Below the pieces are notes generated by a model that worked only from the letters and a program-made list of their open reading frames with translations, searched no databases and was not told where the DNA came from. This document shows positions 1-8,648 of a stretch of DNA of 64,000 nt, piece after piece; positions within the stretch are counted from its first letter, which is position 1, and every line of letters begins with the position of its first letter. The position numbers were made by a program, and so were the translations under genes. Origin of the DNA: Croceibacterium selenioxidans (lineage in GTDB: Bacteria; Pseudomonadota; Alphaproteobacteria; Sphingomonadales; Sphingomonadaceae). The stretch spans positions 1,302,001 through 1,366,000 of the forward strand of contig NZ_JAHFVK010000001.1 in NCBI RefSeq assembly GCF_018599195.1, read 5' to 3'.

Positions 1-306
1 ATCCCTCTCGATCCGTTCGCGGAAACCGGCAAGGGCGCAGCCCAATAGCGACCGGCCTTATCACACGTCAAAAACGGAACAGCTCCGCGATCGCAGCATT
101 TCCGGCCTGGACGCGTCGCGGCCCTCACCACTCGGCGCGTCCACCATCGCCATCGATCGATCCAGGTTAAGGCATTCGGCGCGGCCGGCGCTACGATTGC
201 CCTGGGCGCGTCGTGCCTGTTGGAGCCAGCATCGCGGCGCGCCCGCCGTTAACCTCAGGCATTCGCAAGTCTTACAAACTCAAAGCCCTCGTGATACGGC
301 GCAGCA
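1..306. other. Left edge, no recognisable gene
   Basis: No reading frame in this stretch gives a protein I recognise. One plus frame stays open from the window edge to about position 306, but its composition is Arg/Ser/Pro-rich and looks like a GC-driven shadow. The element that fills the next 17 kb may extend past the left edge; I cannot see an attachment site here. Confidence 0.4.
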
Positions 307-981
307 ATGGTAAAGAGGGAGATTGGTGGGTTTATTGGTTCGGCAGCGGCCATCGTCGTGGCGTTTTTGCTGCCCCTTACCTTTCCTCGCTTATCGGGTT
401 GGCCGCTTTGGGGGGCGTGGATCGTGTGCGCCGCCGCACTTGTTGTTGGCGGATGGTTATTCTTCCATAAACCCAAAGAAGCTTCGCCGCCCGCTGCGCG
501 GACATGGAAGAATGTGAGGGAGTTCTTCGAAACAGATTTCTCCACCACGCTAAAGGTTAGTTCGACCTTCGAGTGCGGTCCCCCTGAGGAGATTATAGCA
601 GTCGAAATCGAATGCCATCGGGACTTCGAAACTCAGGTGGATTTTCTGTCCATCTATGTCCCGCCGACTCCCATTACAGTAGGCGTCATTACAGTCTTCG
701 CCCGCCATGCGCGCCGCTTGTACCGAGAGCTGGTCAGAGATGTGGGCGTTGTCACAATAGGCCCAGGCGACGTTCGGTCTTCAACGAGTTCGGCTCAAGC
801 TTTCCCTGGTCGCGTATTCGTCTACCACGATACTCACCTTGAGCCCCGCGAGGCAGCGAACATCGTGGAGGCATTTGAGGCGGAGGGGCTGAACGTGCAG
901 TTGAGAGGCCTAGCCTATGCCGCGGCGGCAAACGCCCGAGGCACCGACATCATCAATCCTCGGGCATCTCTCGCGCAATGA
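307..981 (+). CDS. Hypothetical membrane protein
   Basis: A 224-residue protein with two hydrophobic segments near the N-terminus, about residues 7-27 and 31-53, followed by a soluble region of about 165 residues with mixed alpha/beta composition. I do not recognise the family. It lies on the plus strand, opposite the phage operon whose last gene ends at 1107, so it looks like cargo at the element's left end or flanking chromosome. No Shine-Dalgarno sequence is obvious within 10 bases of the ATG, so the start is uncertain. Confidence 0.6.
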   Translation: MVKREIGGFIGSAAAIVVAFLLPLTFPRLSGWPLWGAWIVCAAALVVGGWLFFHKPKEASPPAARTWKNVREFFETDFSTTLKVSSTFECGPPEEIIAVEIECHRDFETQVDFLSIYVPPTPITVGVITVFARHARRLYRELVRDVGVVTIGPGDVRSSTSSAQAFPGRVFVYHDTHLEPREAANIVEAFEAEGLNVQLRGLAYAAAANARGTDIINPRASLAQ

Positions 982-1106
982 TCCACTTAGGCTTCTGAGG
1001 CTTCTCCATTGGCTCGGCAGTGATGTGCGCCTTGCGCACCCCGCACTCCTGGTCGCACTAATCGCCCTCTTACGCACGATTTAGCCTACGCCAGCAGCAG
1101 TCGAAG

Positions 1107-1391
1107 TTAGTCGGTTTTGCCCCCGTCGATGACCGTGAAGGTCGGCGGACCCTGCTCCCAAATCTGGAGCATAAGCGACAAGCGATCGCGAATGTATTCA
1201 TTATCATGAAAATGAATATGCTCGCGGATGGTCTCAATAACTGACTCGCGATCAAGCAATCTTGCTTTGATCAGAAGGGAAAGCACGAGACCGATCTTGG
1301 CATCAATCTCGCCCATGACTTCGCCTTTCGCATGACCGAGTGCCTCAGCGAGGAAATGAGCGGTAACGAGTTGCTTCTTCAGATCGTCCAC
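1107..1391 (-). CDS. Hypothetical phage-element protein
   Basis: A 94-residue, largely helical protein with no recognised domain. It begins with GTG, preceded by a G-rich run that can act as ribosome binding site, 9 bases after the stop of the Ntn-hydrolase-like gene. It is therefore the last gene of the leftward phage operon. Its Leu/Ile/Met-rich middle (about residues 25-65) looks amphipathic rather than membrane-spanning. Confidence 0.55.
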   Translation of the reverse strand: MDDLKKQLVTAHFLAEALGHAKGEVMGEIDAKIGLVLSLLIKARLLDRESVIETIREHIHFHDNEYIRDRLSLMLQIWEQGPPTFTVIDGGKTD

Positions 1392-1400
1392 ACGCCCCCC

Positions 1401-2177
1401 TTAGCCCAGCACGCGACCAACCGCCGCGTTGAAAATTTGTCTTGCCGTATCCCACTTCGAGGCAATCTCGGCTAGCCGACTGCCCAAAGTTGTCGACCGA
1501 ACCGAAGCTTCGGGATTGATCCGACGTCCGACCCTGTCTGGCCAAGCCTTGAGCACCTTGCTGCAAACGCCGCTCGCATCGACCCTAGTCAGCACCGCCT
1601 CCCCGCCAATGCTGTGGCGGCCATGCAGAATATCCGGATCGCGGCGCTGGGCTTCGATCAGCTTTTCGGCGTCTCGATCCGGCTCCCAGTGTCGCGGATC
1701 ACAGAAATCGGATTGAAGCAGTGTGACGTTATCGGGATTGAACTCGGTCAAATGTCGCGAGGTCTGCTTCAGTTCGTATGGTCGATAGCCTGGCGGGAAG
1801 AGCAGATTGTCGTTCGCAATTCGATATCCGATCGGCCGGCTTCGCTCATGGTCAAAAGCCGCTATCACAGCTGCCATTGAGCCCGCCGCGTCTCGCTTCT
1901 TGAGTGCCCGCTCGGTAGCGCGGAATACCTCCGGGAACTCCTCCAGAAATCCGGATAGCGACTGTGGAGATATCTCGTCCATCCGCTCGGCAAGATCGCT
2001 TGGCTCCAGCCGTCCCGATACGGCAACTGCTGCAACGGCCCGGCCATCGATGTAGACCGGGATTACCTTTGAACCGAAGTGCGCCACCTTCCCGCTGCGC
2101 GACCATATTGAGGCGGTGTCGGTGAGCAGGAACGCCGCCCGAGCCCGTGCCTGTACGATAAGGTTCATCGCAGTCAC
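1401..2177 (-). CDS. Phage protein, possible Ntn-hydrolase fold
   Basis: A 258-residue protein. The first 60 residues (an LTDTAS stretch, then a glycine-lysine turn, FGSKV and a hydrophobic AVAAVAVSG strand) resemble the N-terminal strands of proteasome-beta-like Ntn hydrolases found in some phage tail regions. This is pattern resemblance only. Its start overlaps the stop of the upstream 67-residue gene by ATGA. It sits where large tail-tip genes normally follow a DUF6950 gene, which are absent. A second ATG three codons in would serve equally well as start. Confidence 0.6.
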   Translation of the reverse strand: MTAMNLIVQARARAAFLLTDTASIWSRSGKVAHFGSKVIPVYIDGRAVAAVAVSGRLEPSDLAERMDEISPQSLSGFLEEFPEVFRATERALKKRDAAGSMAAVIAAFDHERSRPIGYRIANDNLLFPPGYRPYELKQTSRHLTEFNPDNVTLLQSDFCDPRHWEPDRDAEKLIEAQRRDPDILHGRHSIGGEAVLTRVDASGVCSKVLKAWPDRVGRRINPEASVRSTTLGSRLAEIASKWDTARQIFNAAVGRVLG

Positions 2178-2392
2178 GCGGTTTCTCCATCTAACGTGAG
2201 AGTCGATCCAGCGCGCCGTGGCTTAATCGCTGTCTCACCGGTTTCGACCTTTGGTGCCGAGGCACCGAGGCCCAATAGGCCCGCCCCTTCCGAAAGTGCC
2301 ATCGCCGCAAATGGCAAAGCCAGCTGAGGAACGAGCACGGCGCCGACGGCCATGGCGGTTATCGTCAGAACACGACTTAGGGTCTTACCCAT
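2174..2392 (-). CDS. Small phage membrane protein
   Basis: About 72 residues when started at the ATG at 2392, which has a GGAG sequence about 8 bases upstream. A longer start at 2407 is possible but lies inside the restored reading frame of the DUF6950 gene. Residues 8-35 form a hydrophobic Ala/Val/Leu-rich segment, probably one membrane helix or a signal sequence, followed by a polar tail. It overlaps the next gene by ATGA. Small hydrophobic proteins at this position are common in tail modules of related prophages, but I cannot assign a role. Confidence 0.6.
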   Translation of the reverse strand: MGKTLSRVLTITAMAVGAVLVPQLALPFAAMALSEGAGLLGLGASAPKVETGETAIKPRRAGSTLTLDGETA

Positions 2393-2804
2393 GTTCAGGG
2401 TCTCCATGCTGCAATGACATTGAGATGATCTTTACCGGCGAAATGAAGCCCTTTCGGCCGCTTGATGGCGCAGCGCTCGCCGGTCCAGATCGCACCGGCC
2501 TCCAACGGGCCGAGAGAGAGAGTATCGCGATGTCACCAACTTCAAGCCCATCAATGGGGACTTGAGGCAGCGTCTCGCCGATACCTTCACGCCAGAGCTC
2601 GATCAGTCCGTCAGAGGCGGCTTCCTCGCACTCCACTTCGCCGACGATATGCCGCCACTTGGCCGCGAAGTCCGGGTGGCCCAGCGCCACGCACCAATCC
2701 GCTGCGAGAGTGGAGCAGTTCCACGGCCCCCGGTCCTTTGCCGCGGCCTGAAGGAAGGCCCCCAGCGAGACAGGATCGCAATCCATACGAACCGGGCTCA
2801 GCAT
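2385..2804 (-). CDS. DUF6950 family phage protein, apparently frameshifted
   Basis: The first 100 residues match the DUF6950 family of phage tail-region proteins, with the typical WNCSTLAADWC segment early on. The frame as read ends in an unrelated Arg/Ser/Pro-rich tail. Dropping one GA unit from the (GA)5 run at 2512-2522 restores a family-like C-terminus containing GAIWTGERCAI and KGLHFAGKDHLNVIAAWRP, ending at a stop at 2395, three bases from the next gene's likely ATG at 2392. The start overlaps the tape measure stop as TGATG. It is therefore a slipped or mis-sequenced gene, or a length-variable switch. Confidence 0.75.
   Translation of the reverse strand: MLSPVRMDCDPVSLGAFLQAAAKDRGPWNCSTLAADWCVALGHPDFAAKWRHIVGEVECEEAASDGLIELWREGIGETLPQVPIDGLEVGDIAILSLSARWRPVRSGPASAAPSSGRKGFISPVKIISMSLQHGDPEHG
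2512..2522 (-). repeat. GA dinucleotide run at a frameshift point
   Basis: Eleven bases of alternating G and A inside the DUF6950 gene. Removing one dinucleotide unit joins the family-like N-terminal and C-terminal halves in one frame. Dinucleotide runs of this kind are slippage-prone. Confidence 0.7.
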
Positions 2805-4516
2805 CAGGTGCCGTCCTTTTGGAACTGTGCCATCCGGGCCGGCACGACCCTGAGCGTCTGTTTTGCTGCGTGGACATCCATCGCCATGGCCTGTCGACCG
2901 GCTTCCTGGAGCAGCATCCGACCGAAGTCGTCTGCGAGCCAGGCGCCGCGCGCGTCCACCTGGAACGTCTGAGCGACCATCGTTCCGCCATTCCCGCCCT
3001 TCGACAGGCTGGGATTCGTCACGTTGAGCGTCTCGCCCGAAGAGACCTTGGCTATGGGCCGACCGTTGAGAGACAAGACGTTGCGGTCCACGCCGCCACG
3101 GCCGCCGATTGTCATCGAGCCGCCGGTCGCGAAGCCCGGCAGCACCGAACCAATGGCCATCCCGAGGGCATCGCCAAGGTTGAAACCGCCTCCGCCAAGC
3201 TTGGCGGCCGTGAACCGCGCCAGGACCTCCGCTACGACGGCAAAGCCGATCTGCTTGAAGTTGTCCCAGATCGCATCGGTGCCGCCCTGGAACGCATCGT
3301 AGTAGAGCTGCGCCAGGGTGCGAATTTGCATTTCCTGCTGTCGGGCCGCTTCGGCCTCCAGTGTCTTACGCTGCTCGGCCTGCTCCTTCTGGCGCTTCTC
3401 TGCTTCGGCGAACCACTCGTCGAGCGCGTCCTTGGCGGCCTTACGCCCATAAGCTTCCTCGATCGTCGCGCGCGCGATCTCCTTGAGGATGGCGAGACGG
3501 TCCTTGTCGGCCTGCGCCACGGATTCCGCCAGCTCGGGAAACTGCGACTCGATGCGGTGGTTTGCCTCAAGGATGTCGGCTTCCATCTTCGCCGAGTCGG
3601 TTCCCCGATCGCGCAGTTCCTGGAGTTGGCGCTCGAGTTGCAGCTGCTCCCGCGTGCTCTCATAGCGCTTGTCTAGTGCTGCGGCTTCGCGGGCGATGCG
3701 CTCACTCTCACGTTGGGCGGCCTGTGCGTCTCCCTGGCTAGCCCTGTTCGCTCGCGTCGAGCCGCCACCGCGATCCGGACGCGCGTCAAAAATGGCCTGG
3801 TTGCGGTCCCGCACGGTGCGAACGGGGTTGGTTGGGTTGGTCGCGAATTCCAGATCGCGGCGGATCACAGCGATTTGGCGACGGAGATCTTCTGCCTGTT
3901 GCTTGTAATAGAGACCACCGGCGCCTCGATTTGCGCCGGCCTGCGCAGCACGCCGCTCCAGTGCAGCCGCCCGGCCTTCCAACTGCAGCATCTCTTTCGT
4001 TTTGAGATCGAGGTCTTCGGTCCCAAACTTCAGATTTCGGAGGTTCTCGGTCGCCTGCGCCAGACGAGTGGTTGCCCCGGCAGCGGCGTCCGCCGCATCC
4101 GCCGTATCCCAGAGCTTGCTGACGAACACACCGGCAATGGACGTGGCCGCGAGCAGTGCTGCACCCCACGGACCGCTGAAGAACGCGGCGAGGCGGCCAG
4201 CTACACCGCCCACGCCTTCGAGAGCATTCGCGACCTGAGGCGCTTGCTGCGCCAGGATCAGGAAGGGGCTTTGTCCTGAGGCCAGTTGCGTACCAATGTC
4301 GCTGATCTGGTAGCCCAACAGGCGGGAGCGCTGCGCCGCCTGATCAAAGGATCGGCCAATCACGGCGCTCGACCTCGTGGCAGTCCTTTCCGCCTCCATG
4401 AAGGACCTGTCGACCCTGCCAAGGCTTTGCTCGGCCAGACTGGCTGCGCCCCTCATCCTGCGCTCGTATTCTGCGATGTCGGCCCTCAGTTCGACCGCGA
4501 TCTCGTCGACCTTCAT
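2804..4516 (-). CDS. Phage tail tape measure protein
   Basis: A 570-residue protein. The N-terminal 110 residues match the tape-measure N-domain (PF06791-like: VDEIAVELRADIAEYERRM, then SRLLGYQISDIGTQLASGQ and FLILAQQAPQ). A hydrophobic stretch near residues 125-145 follows, then long Glu/Arg/Gln-rich helices at about 265-390, and a Gly-rich C-terminal part. It sets tail length and is carried in the tail of siphoviruses; 570 residues implies a short tail of roughly 85 nm by the usual 1.5 angstrom per residue rule. It overlaps its neighbours by ATGA (gp10-like) and TGATG (DUF6950). No tail tube or assembly-chaperone gene precedes it, which is abnormal. Confidence 0.9.
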   Translation of the reverse strand: MKVDEIAVELRADIAEYERRMRGAASLAEQSLGRVDRSFMEAERTATRSSAVIGRSFDQAAQRSRLLGYQISDIGTQLASGQSPFLILAQQAPQVANALEGVGGVAGRLAAFFSGPWGAALLAATSIAGVFVSKLWDTADAADAAAGATTRLAQATENLRNLKFGTEDLDLKTKEMLQLEGRAAALERRAAQAGANRGAGGLYYKQQAEDLRRQIAVIRRDLEFATNPTNPVRTVRDRNQAIFDARPDRGGGSTRANRASQGDAQAAQRESERIAREAAALDKRYESTREQLQLERQLQELRDRGTDSAKMEADILEANHRIESQFPELAESVAQADKDRLAILKEIARATIEEAYGRKAAKDALDEWFAEAEKRQKEQAEQRKTLEAEAARQQEMQIRTLAQLYYDAFQGGTDAIWDNFKQIGFAVVAEVLARFTAAKLGGGGFNLGDALGMAIGSVLPGFATGGSMTIGGRGGVDRNVLSLNGRPIAKVSSGETLNVTNPSLSKGGNGGTMVAQTFQVDARGAWLADDFGRMLLQEAGRQAMAMDVHAAKQTLRVVPARMAQFQKDGT

Positions 4517-4911
4517 TCGGCTTCTCCTGACCGCCGCATCGTCGCCACGACCAGCGATTTCATCTCCGCCGCGACTTTCCTTGCCGCGGGCCGCATGAAG
4601 GGGCGCTCGGCCATCTTCGAGGTTCCGAACTCAAGTGCTGCGGCATAACGAGCACCGGCAACCACCCGAGCAGAGAGCTCATCGATCTGGTCGACACGGA
4701 TGGACGAAGCGAGGTGGCCGGTGTCGGCGTTGGGCGGCTCCCCTGGGGGCGAAGGGATGTGGTTCTTGCCCCCGACCGCTCCGTTCGTGATGGATATCGC
4801 AGCCTCGCTGGCCACCATGTCGGCTGCAGCGTAGACCGCAAGTTTCAAGGCACGGCGGTGCTTCTCCGGAAGGCGCCTGAGACGGGCGAGGTAGCGATCG
4901 CGGCCCTTCAT
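4513..4911 (-). CDS. HK97-gp10-like phage protein
   Basis: About 132 residues. The segment with PSPPGEPPNADTGHLASSI, then a GARYAAALEFGT turn and ERPFMRPA, is the signature of the HK97 gp10 family, head-tail closure or tail-completion proteins. The ATG at 4911 is chosen because it overlaps the terL stop as ATGA; the frame is open further upstream, inside terL. Normally this gene lies several genes downstream of terL, after portal, protease, capsid and connectors; here it follows terL directly and the tape measure comes next. Confidence 0.85.
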   Translation of the reverse strand: MKGRDRYLARLRRLPEKHRRALKLAVYAAADMVASEAAISITNGAVGGKNHIPSPPGEPPNADTGHLASSIRVDQIDELSARVVAGARYAAALEFGTSKMAERPFMRPAARKVAAEMKSLVVATMRRSGEAE

Positions 4912-6188
4912 AGCACGTCGAACACCGATCGACCGGCGCCGCTCAACTCGGTCAACGCCCACACCAGGGCATCAACTCGATCAGGCGAGCCCTCGCCTTT
5001 GAAACCGGCGCCGGTCATGAAACACATCTGGCTTTCGAGCAGGCCGAATTCGCCGACGTGCGACACCTTGCCTTGCTCGTAGAGCGCGGCGATCGGCTCC
5101 GCCCGAACGACCTTTCCGCGCGAGGCCGTCACCATCTTGATTGGGAGGTGAGGCGCCGCAGTGCGCAGTACACTCTCTATCATGGCACCGCCAAAATTAG
5201 CCTCGGCGACGACCCGATCTGCGCTCCACTTGTCGTATGTCCGGGCAACCTGGCGTGCCCAGCCATCCGGGCTCAGATTGCAGCTGGCATCCTCAAGGAC
5301 ATAGAAACGGCCATCCCTGCCCTTGCCGGCCGCCACGATACCAATGTCGTCACCACCGCCGTTGCCCTTCGTGCCGCTCGGGTCGACGGCGACCACGACG
5401 CGCTGCAGATCGGGCATTGAGCGAACCCGTTGTCCATCGATCATGTCGGCCGTCCAGAGCGCGCCCTCGACGTTCTCGAGCAGCTCGGCGAACAGTTCTT
5501 GGCGGCCCAGCCGGGTGCCCTCATAACGGTCACGGAGGTGCGCGAGCGTTCCTTCAGGGAGATTGGCGGCGTTGTCGAACGTGGATCCCCGCGTGATCAT
5601 CACGCCCTCGGTCCGGACAAGCTTGAGGATCAGCGGTGTCGGCTTCGGCGTCGTGGTGGCAATGACTTGTGGATGCTGACCGAGACGCAAGCCGAACAGC
5701 ATCTGGTCCCACGCCGCTGGATCGGGAAACGCAGCGAGCTCATCGCACCACGCGAAATGGTGCTGCGGGCCTCGGAGGCGTTCCGGCTCGGTGGCGCTGA
5801 AGAGCTTATAGCGCGTCCCGTTGAACAGGATCAGTTCGCCAAGGCTGCGATTGTAGGTCTCAACGCAAGTCTTTGGCAGGACCGCCAAAAGCCCGCTCTC
5901 GCCTTCTATGCAAGTGTCCCGCGCATCCTGGAATGTCGGCGCAATGACAGCTATGCGCGCTCCGGGATTCTGAACTCCGAGCCAAGCGGACTCTTCACTT
6001 CCCACCCTCGTCTTGCCAAAGCCCCTGCCGGCGAGGAGAAGCCATGTTCTCCAGTCGCCCGGCGGCGTCACCTGATCCGGTCTCGCCTGCGATAACCACC
6101 GGCTGCGTGCTGTGGCTGCTGCTCGCAATGGTGGCGCTAGCTCTGTTAAGAGCTTCTGCGACGGCGGCGAAGGCATCATCACTTCCAC
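4908..6188 (-). CDS. terL: Phage terminase large subunit
   Basis: A 426-residue DNA-packaging motor of the GTA/Terminase_6 type. Walker A is AGRGFGKT at residues 53-60, Walker B is FAWCDE near residue 145, and the C-terminal RNase-H-like nuclease shows AVDPSG and DRVDALVWAL. The length is complete for the family. The frame starts at 6188 and overlaps the terS frame by 194 bases. No start codon is visible between the first three Met codons (6188-6176) and the ATPase motif, so the overlap seems real unless a frameshift is present. The expected next gene, the portal, is missing. Confidence 0.92.
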   Translation of the reverse strand: MEVMMPSPPSQKLLTELAPPLRAAATARSRWLSQARPDQVTPPGDWRTWLLLAGRGFGKTRVGSEESAWLGVQNPGARIAVIAPTFQDARDTCIEGESGLLAVLPKTCVETYNRSLGELILFNGTRYKLFSATEPERLRGPQHHFAWCDELAAFPDPAAWDQMLFGLRLGQHPQVIATTTPKPTPLILKLVRTEGVMITRGSTFDNAANLPEGTLAHLRDRYEGTRLGRQELFAELLENVEGALWTADMIDGQRVRSMPDLQRVVVAVDPSGTKGNGGGDDIGIVAAGKGRDGRFYVLEDASCNLSPDGWARQVARTYDKWSADRVVAEANFGGAMIESVLRTAAPHLPIKMVTASRGKVVRAEPIAALYEQGKVSHVGEFGLLESQMCFMTGAGFKGEGSPDRVDALVWALTELSGAGRSVFDVL

Positions 6189-6519
6189 TTACCAGCGCCC
6201 CAATCGCGACCGGTCTATCGCGATAGGAATGCGAGATTTTTCCAAGAAACCAGCGCCTTGAATCGAATACGAGCCGAGCCTTGATTGGATCCTTGCACTT
6301 CTCGACGTCGGCAAGGGTACGCTCCGCGAGGTCGTGATAGCCGATTTCCCGCGCCTCAAGGATGCGCTTGGCGAGCTGATCGTCGGCGTTGGACCAAGCC
6401 CATATCGTTGAGGCGTTGGGCATCCGTTGATCCCGGCAAATCGAACGAATGGACTCACCCTTCGAAAGTCGCTCGAGCAGCTCCTCGATGATGTCGTCTT
6501 CAAATTCGCGGAATGCCAT
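5995..6519 (-). CDS. terS: Phage terminase small subunit
   Basis: 174 residues from the ATG at 6519, which has GAGGG about 6 bases upstream; the frame is open to 6642 but that extension has no such signal. The N-terminal half (FEDDIIEELLERLSKGESI, then PNASTIWAWSN) is the helix-turn-helix DNA-recognition region typical of phage TerS proteins. It guides TerL to the packaging site. The last 60 or so residues overlap the start of terL in another frame, and the final stretch is less protein-like, so the natural C-terminus may have lain earlier. Confidence 0.82.
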   Translation of the reverse strand: MAFREFEDDIIEELLERLSKGESIRSICRDQRMPNASTIWAWSNADDQLAKRILEAREIGYHDLAERTLADVEKCKDPIKARLVFDSRRWFLGKISHSYRDRPVAIGALVSGSDDAFAAVAEALNRASATIASSSHSTQPVVIAGETGSGDAAGRLENMASPRRQGLWQDEGGK

Positions 6520-6613
6520 GGTGTCCCTCTGGAACTGTTGCGGGGCGGGCGCGCCGCACAGAACGCCCGCCCCGCGTCCTCGACGGCCGACAGTGAAACG
6601 GCCGCGGGGATCA

Positions 6614-7456
6614 TTAGAAGCTCCCCCCGGACGGGAGGCCAATGCGCTGATTGGCTGCTGCTAGCTCGACTTCGCAGCCAGCCTTTTTAGCCTCGGCGAC
6701 CTGTTCGGAATTCATGAGGAAGATCGCCGGGGAAAGGACCACGCTCTCGCCGCTGTGCGTTGCGATGGTCGGTTCGCCCTTTTCCGGAGGCGTGACAAAA
6801 TACCGCTTCCAGCGAGCCCGTTCCTCTCTCGCGCGCTGGATCGCTATTCCGTACTGATCCTGGTGCGCAGGCGGAATTGACCGAGGCGCCGCCGGCCAAA
6901 TCCGGCCTGGTCCATCAAGACGCGGAATCTTCATCTCCGCGAAGCGATCGACCGGCGAGGAGTTCATGTACCAGTTGCCCGGCACATCACGAGCCTCTGC
7001 CTCGGCGTCTCGCACGTGAAGCCCCAGGGCTTTCAGCCGTTCGGCATTTTGGGCGATAGCTGCAAACAGTTGGACCAGGTCAGCGACGGCTTGGGGCACG
7101 AGATCTCGAAACCGATCAGCGAGTTCGTCGCGCTCAGCCAGAGCGGCAGTCCGATTTGCTTCGGCCGCTCGACGGCTGTCGCTTTCGCGCTTCGTCGCCA
7201 ACTTTGTGCGTAGCTGTTCGAGTGCCTTGGCAAGCGCAATAGCGTTGCGATTGGCGCGTTCGGACTTCCTGGCCGCATCTTCGCGATCGTCCTCCGACAG
7301 GGCGAAATCGAGACTGTCGGCTGAGTTGCGCGCATGGGCTACAACAAGCCGTTTGTGCTCGGCTTCAGCTTCGGGGATCAGTTCCTCGAGAGTTGTGATG
7401 GTGACGCGGTCAGTGGACAGCGCCGAGGCGATGCGTTCATCCAGCGGTTTGGCCAT
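6614..7456 (-). CDS. Hypothetical phage protein with coiled coil
   Basis: A 280-residue protein. Residues about 25-115 are rich in Glu, Arg, Ala and Lys with heptad-like spacing and probably form a long coiled coil; the C-terminal half contains Pro-rich turns and a compact end. No family recognised. Its stop lies about 95 bases before the terS start. Position next to terS suggests a packaging or head-region accessory gene, but this is only an inference. Confidence 0.6.
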   Translation of the reverse strand: MAKPLDERIASALSTDRVTITTLEELIPEAEAEHKRLVVAHARNSADSLDFALSEDDREDAARKSERANRNAIALAKALEQLRTKLATKRESDSRRAAEANRTAALAERDELADRFRDLVPQAVADLVQLFAAIAQNAERLKALGLHVRDAEAEARDVPGNWYMNSSPVDRFAEMKIPRLDGPGRIWPAAPRSIPPAHQDQYGIAIQRAREERARWKRYFVTPPEKGEPTIATHSGESVVLSPAIFLMNSEQVAEAKKAGCEVELAAANQRIGLPSGGSF

Positions 7457-7462
7457 GGCGCG

Positions 7463-7792
7463 TCACCCGCCGTACTGCTGGGCGCGCGCCAGATCGCGAA
7501 CGCGCGAGCTGCTGTCCCCAAGAACAGTGCCGCTTGATGGGGCCGTGGAAACGCCGCCGTCCTGGAGCACGCACCTATCCGGAAGCGTGTATTGGGCATC
7601 GCGAACCATATCGCGGAGAGCGCGGTTCGACTCGATGGCCGTCTTTTGCGTGTCGGTAAGGAAAACTGAGCTACGCGACGCTCCGTCACGCATGGTGACG
7701 TCGAAGCGGGCATATTCGCCATCTTCGAGGACGCGGCTCCGACGGCGGCGCTCTTCGTCGCTGACGTGATTTAGAGGGGCTAGAAACGTCAT
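7463..7792 (-). CDS. Hypothetical phage protein
   Basis: A 109-residue charged protein (Arg/Asp/Ser-rich) without a recognised domain. It ends 6 bases before the start of the 280-residue coiled-coil gene, so the two are probably co-translated. Its 5' end faces the plus-strand cargo gene at 7954, leaving a divergent promoter region of about 160 bases. Confidence 0.55.
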   Translation of the reverse strand: MTFLAPLNHVSDEERRRRSRVLEDGEYARFDVTMRDGASRSSVFLTDTQKTAIESNRALRDMVRDAQYTLPDRCVLQDGGVSTAPSSGTVLGDSSSRVRDLARAQQYGG

Positions 7793-7953
7793 TCTCTCAC
7801 TCCGATGCCCTCAGTCTGGCGAAGGGCGGCGCGACCTGCGTTGTGCCGATCGGGGAGAAAGTGTCTGTCATGCCGAGAGTTTACTACGGACGGGTCAGAG
7901 CAAATGATCCAGGTACCGAACGATGGAACAGCGCGTACCTGGGAGGGGGAATT

Positions 7954-8559
7954 ATGAACGAAGCATCGATCACGACCTACTGCGGTTTGCTGGAGGAGAT
8001 TAAATACCGAACCGAAGCGATCCAGTCGCTCTTAGCAGGTCAGTTGCCTGTTCGAGCGAAGATCGGCGAGGAACTTTGCTACCTCCAACTTCGAATGATC
8101 TGCGAGTTGATCGCGCTTGGCTGCCTAGTCATCCACGGCGATCTCAAGCCTAAGGCCAAACTGTATCGGACGTACAAAGCAGACTGGATCATTAGCGAAC
8201 TCGAGAAACTACATCCACAGTTCTATCCCACTCCGCTTGAAAACGAGGATGACCATTCCGACGCGATTCCATCCTGGCGCCACAAGAAATCCGGCTTTTT
8301 GACACGACAGGACCTTAGTAAACTCTGGAATAGAGAGGCGGGCTCCAAGCTTCATCGCGGCAGCGTCAAGAATATTTTAGCAAAAGATGACAACTTATCG
8401 TTGTCAACTGTAAAATCTTGGCTTGAAAAGGTCATCTCCCTGCTTAATCGTCACATTATTATATCTCCCGACGAGAAACAGATATACTATTTTGTTATGC
8501 AATCGAAGAATTCCGGTTCTGTAGATTACAACATTTTTTCTCTCCGCTCTGATCGCTGA
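7954..8559 (+). CDS. Cargo protein with HEPN-like Rx6H motif
   Basis: 201 residues from the ATG at 7954, which follows a GGGAGGGG ribosome binding site; the frame is open upstream to 7843. The protein is helical, with a HEPN-like Arg127-x6-His134 in a Leu-rich helix (context KLWNREAGSKLHRGS), as seen in HEPN ribonuclease families. I do not recognise a named family. The gene runs against the phage operon, and its second half is clearly AT-richer than the surroundings, both typical of recently acquired phage morons. An abortive-infection or toxin role is possible but not shown. Confidence 0.6.
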   Translation: MNEASITTYCGLLEEIKYRTEAIQSLLAGQLPVRAKIGEELCYLQLRMICELIALGCLVIHGDLKPKAKLYRTYKADWIISELEKLHPQFYPTPLENEDDHSDAIPSWRHKKSGFLTRQDLSKLWNREAGSKLHRGSVKNILAKDDNLSLSTVKSWLEKVISLLNRHIIISPDEKQIYYFVMQSKNSGSVDYNIFSLRSDR

Positions 8560-8648
8560 ATTCTGATGCATCAGAGACTCCGCGCGATTGACTCACGCCG
8601 CATCGAAACCGAAACAGGCACGGGAAGCGGGACTTTGGGGGGCGAAGC

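Noticed and set aside
2462-3676. Plus-strand open frame of about 400 codons
   Set aside because: It is the antisense of the tape measure gene, Arg/Pro/Ala-rich, with no family likeness; a GC-driven shadow.
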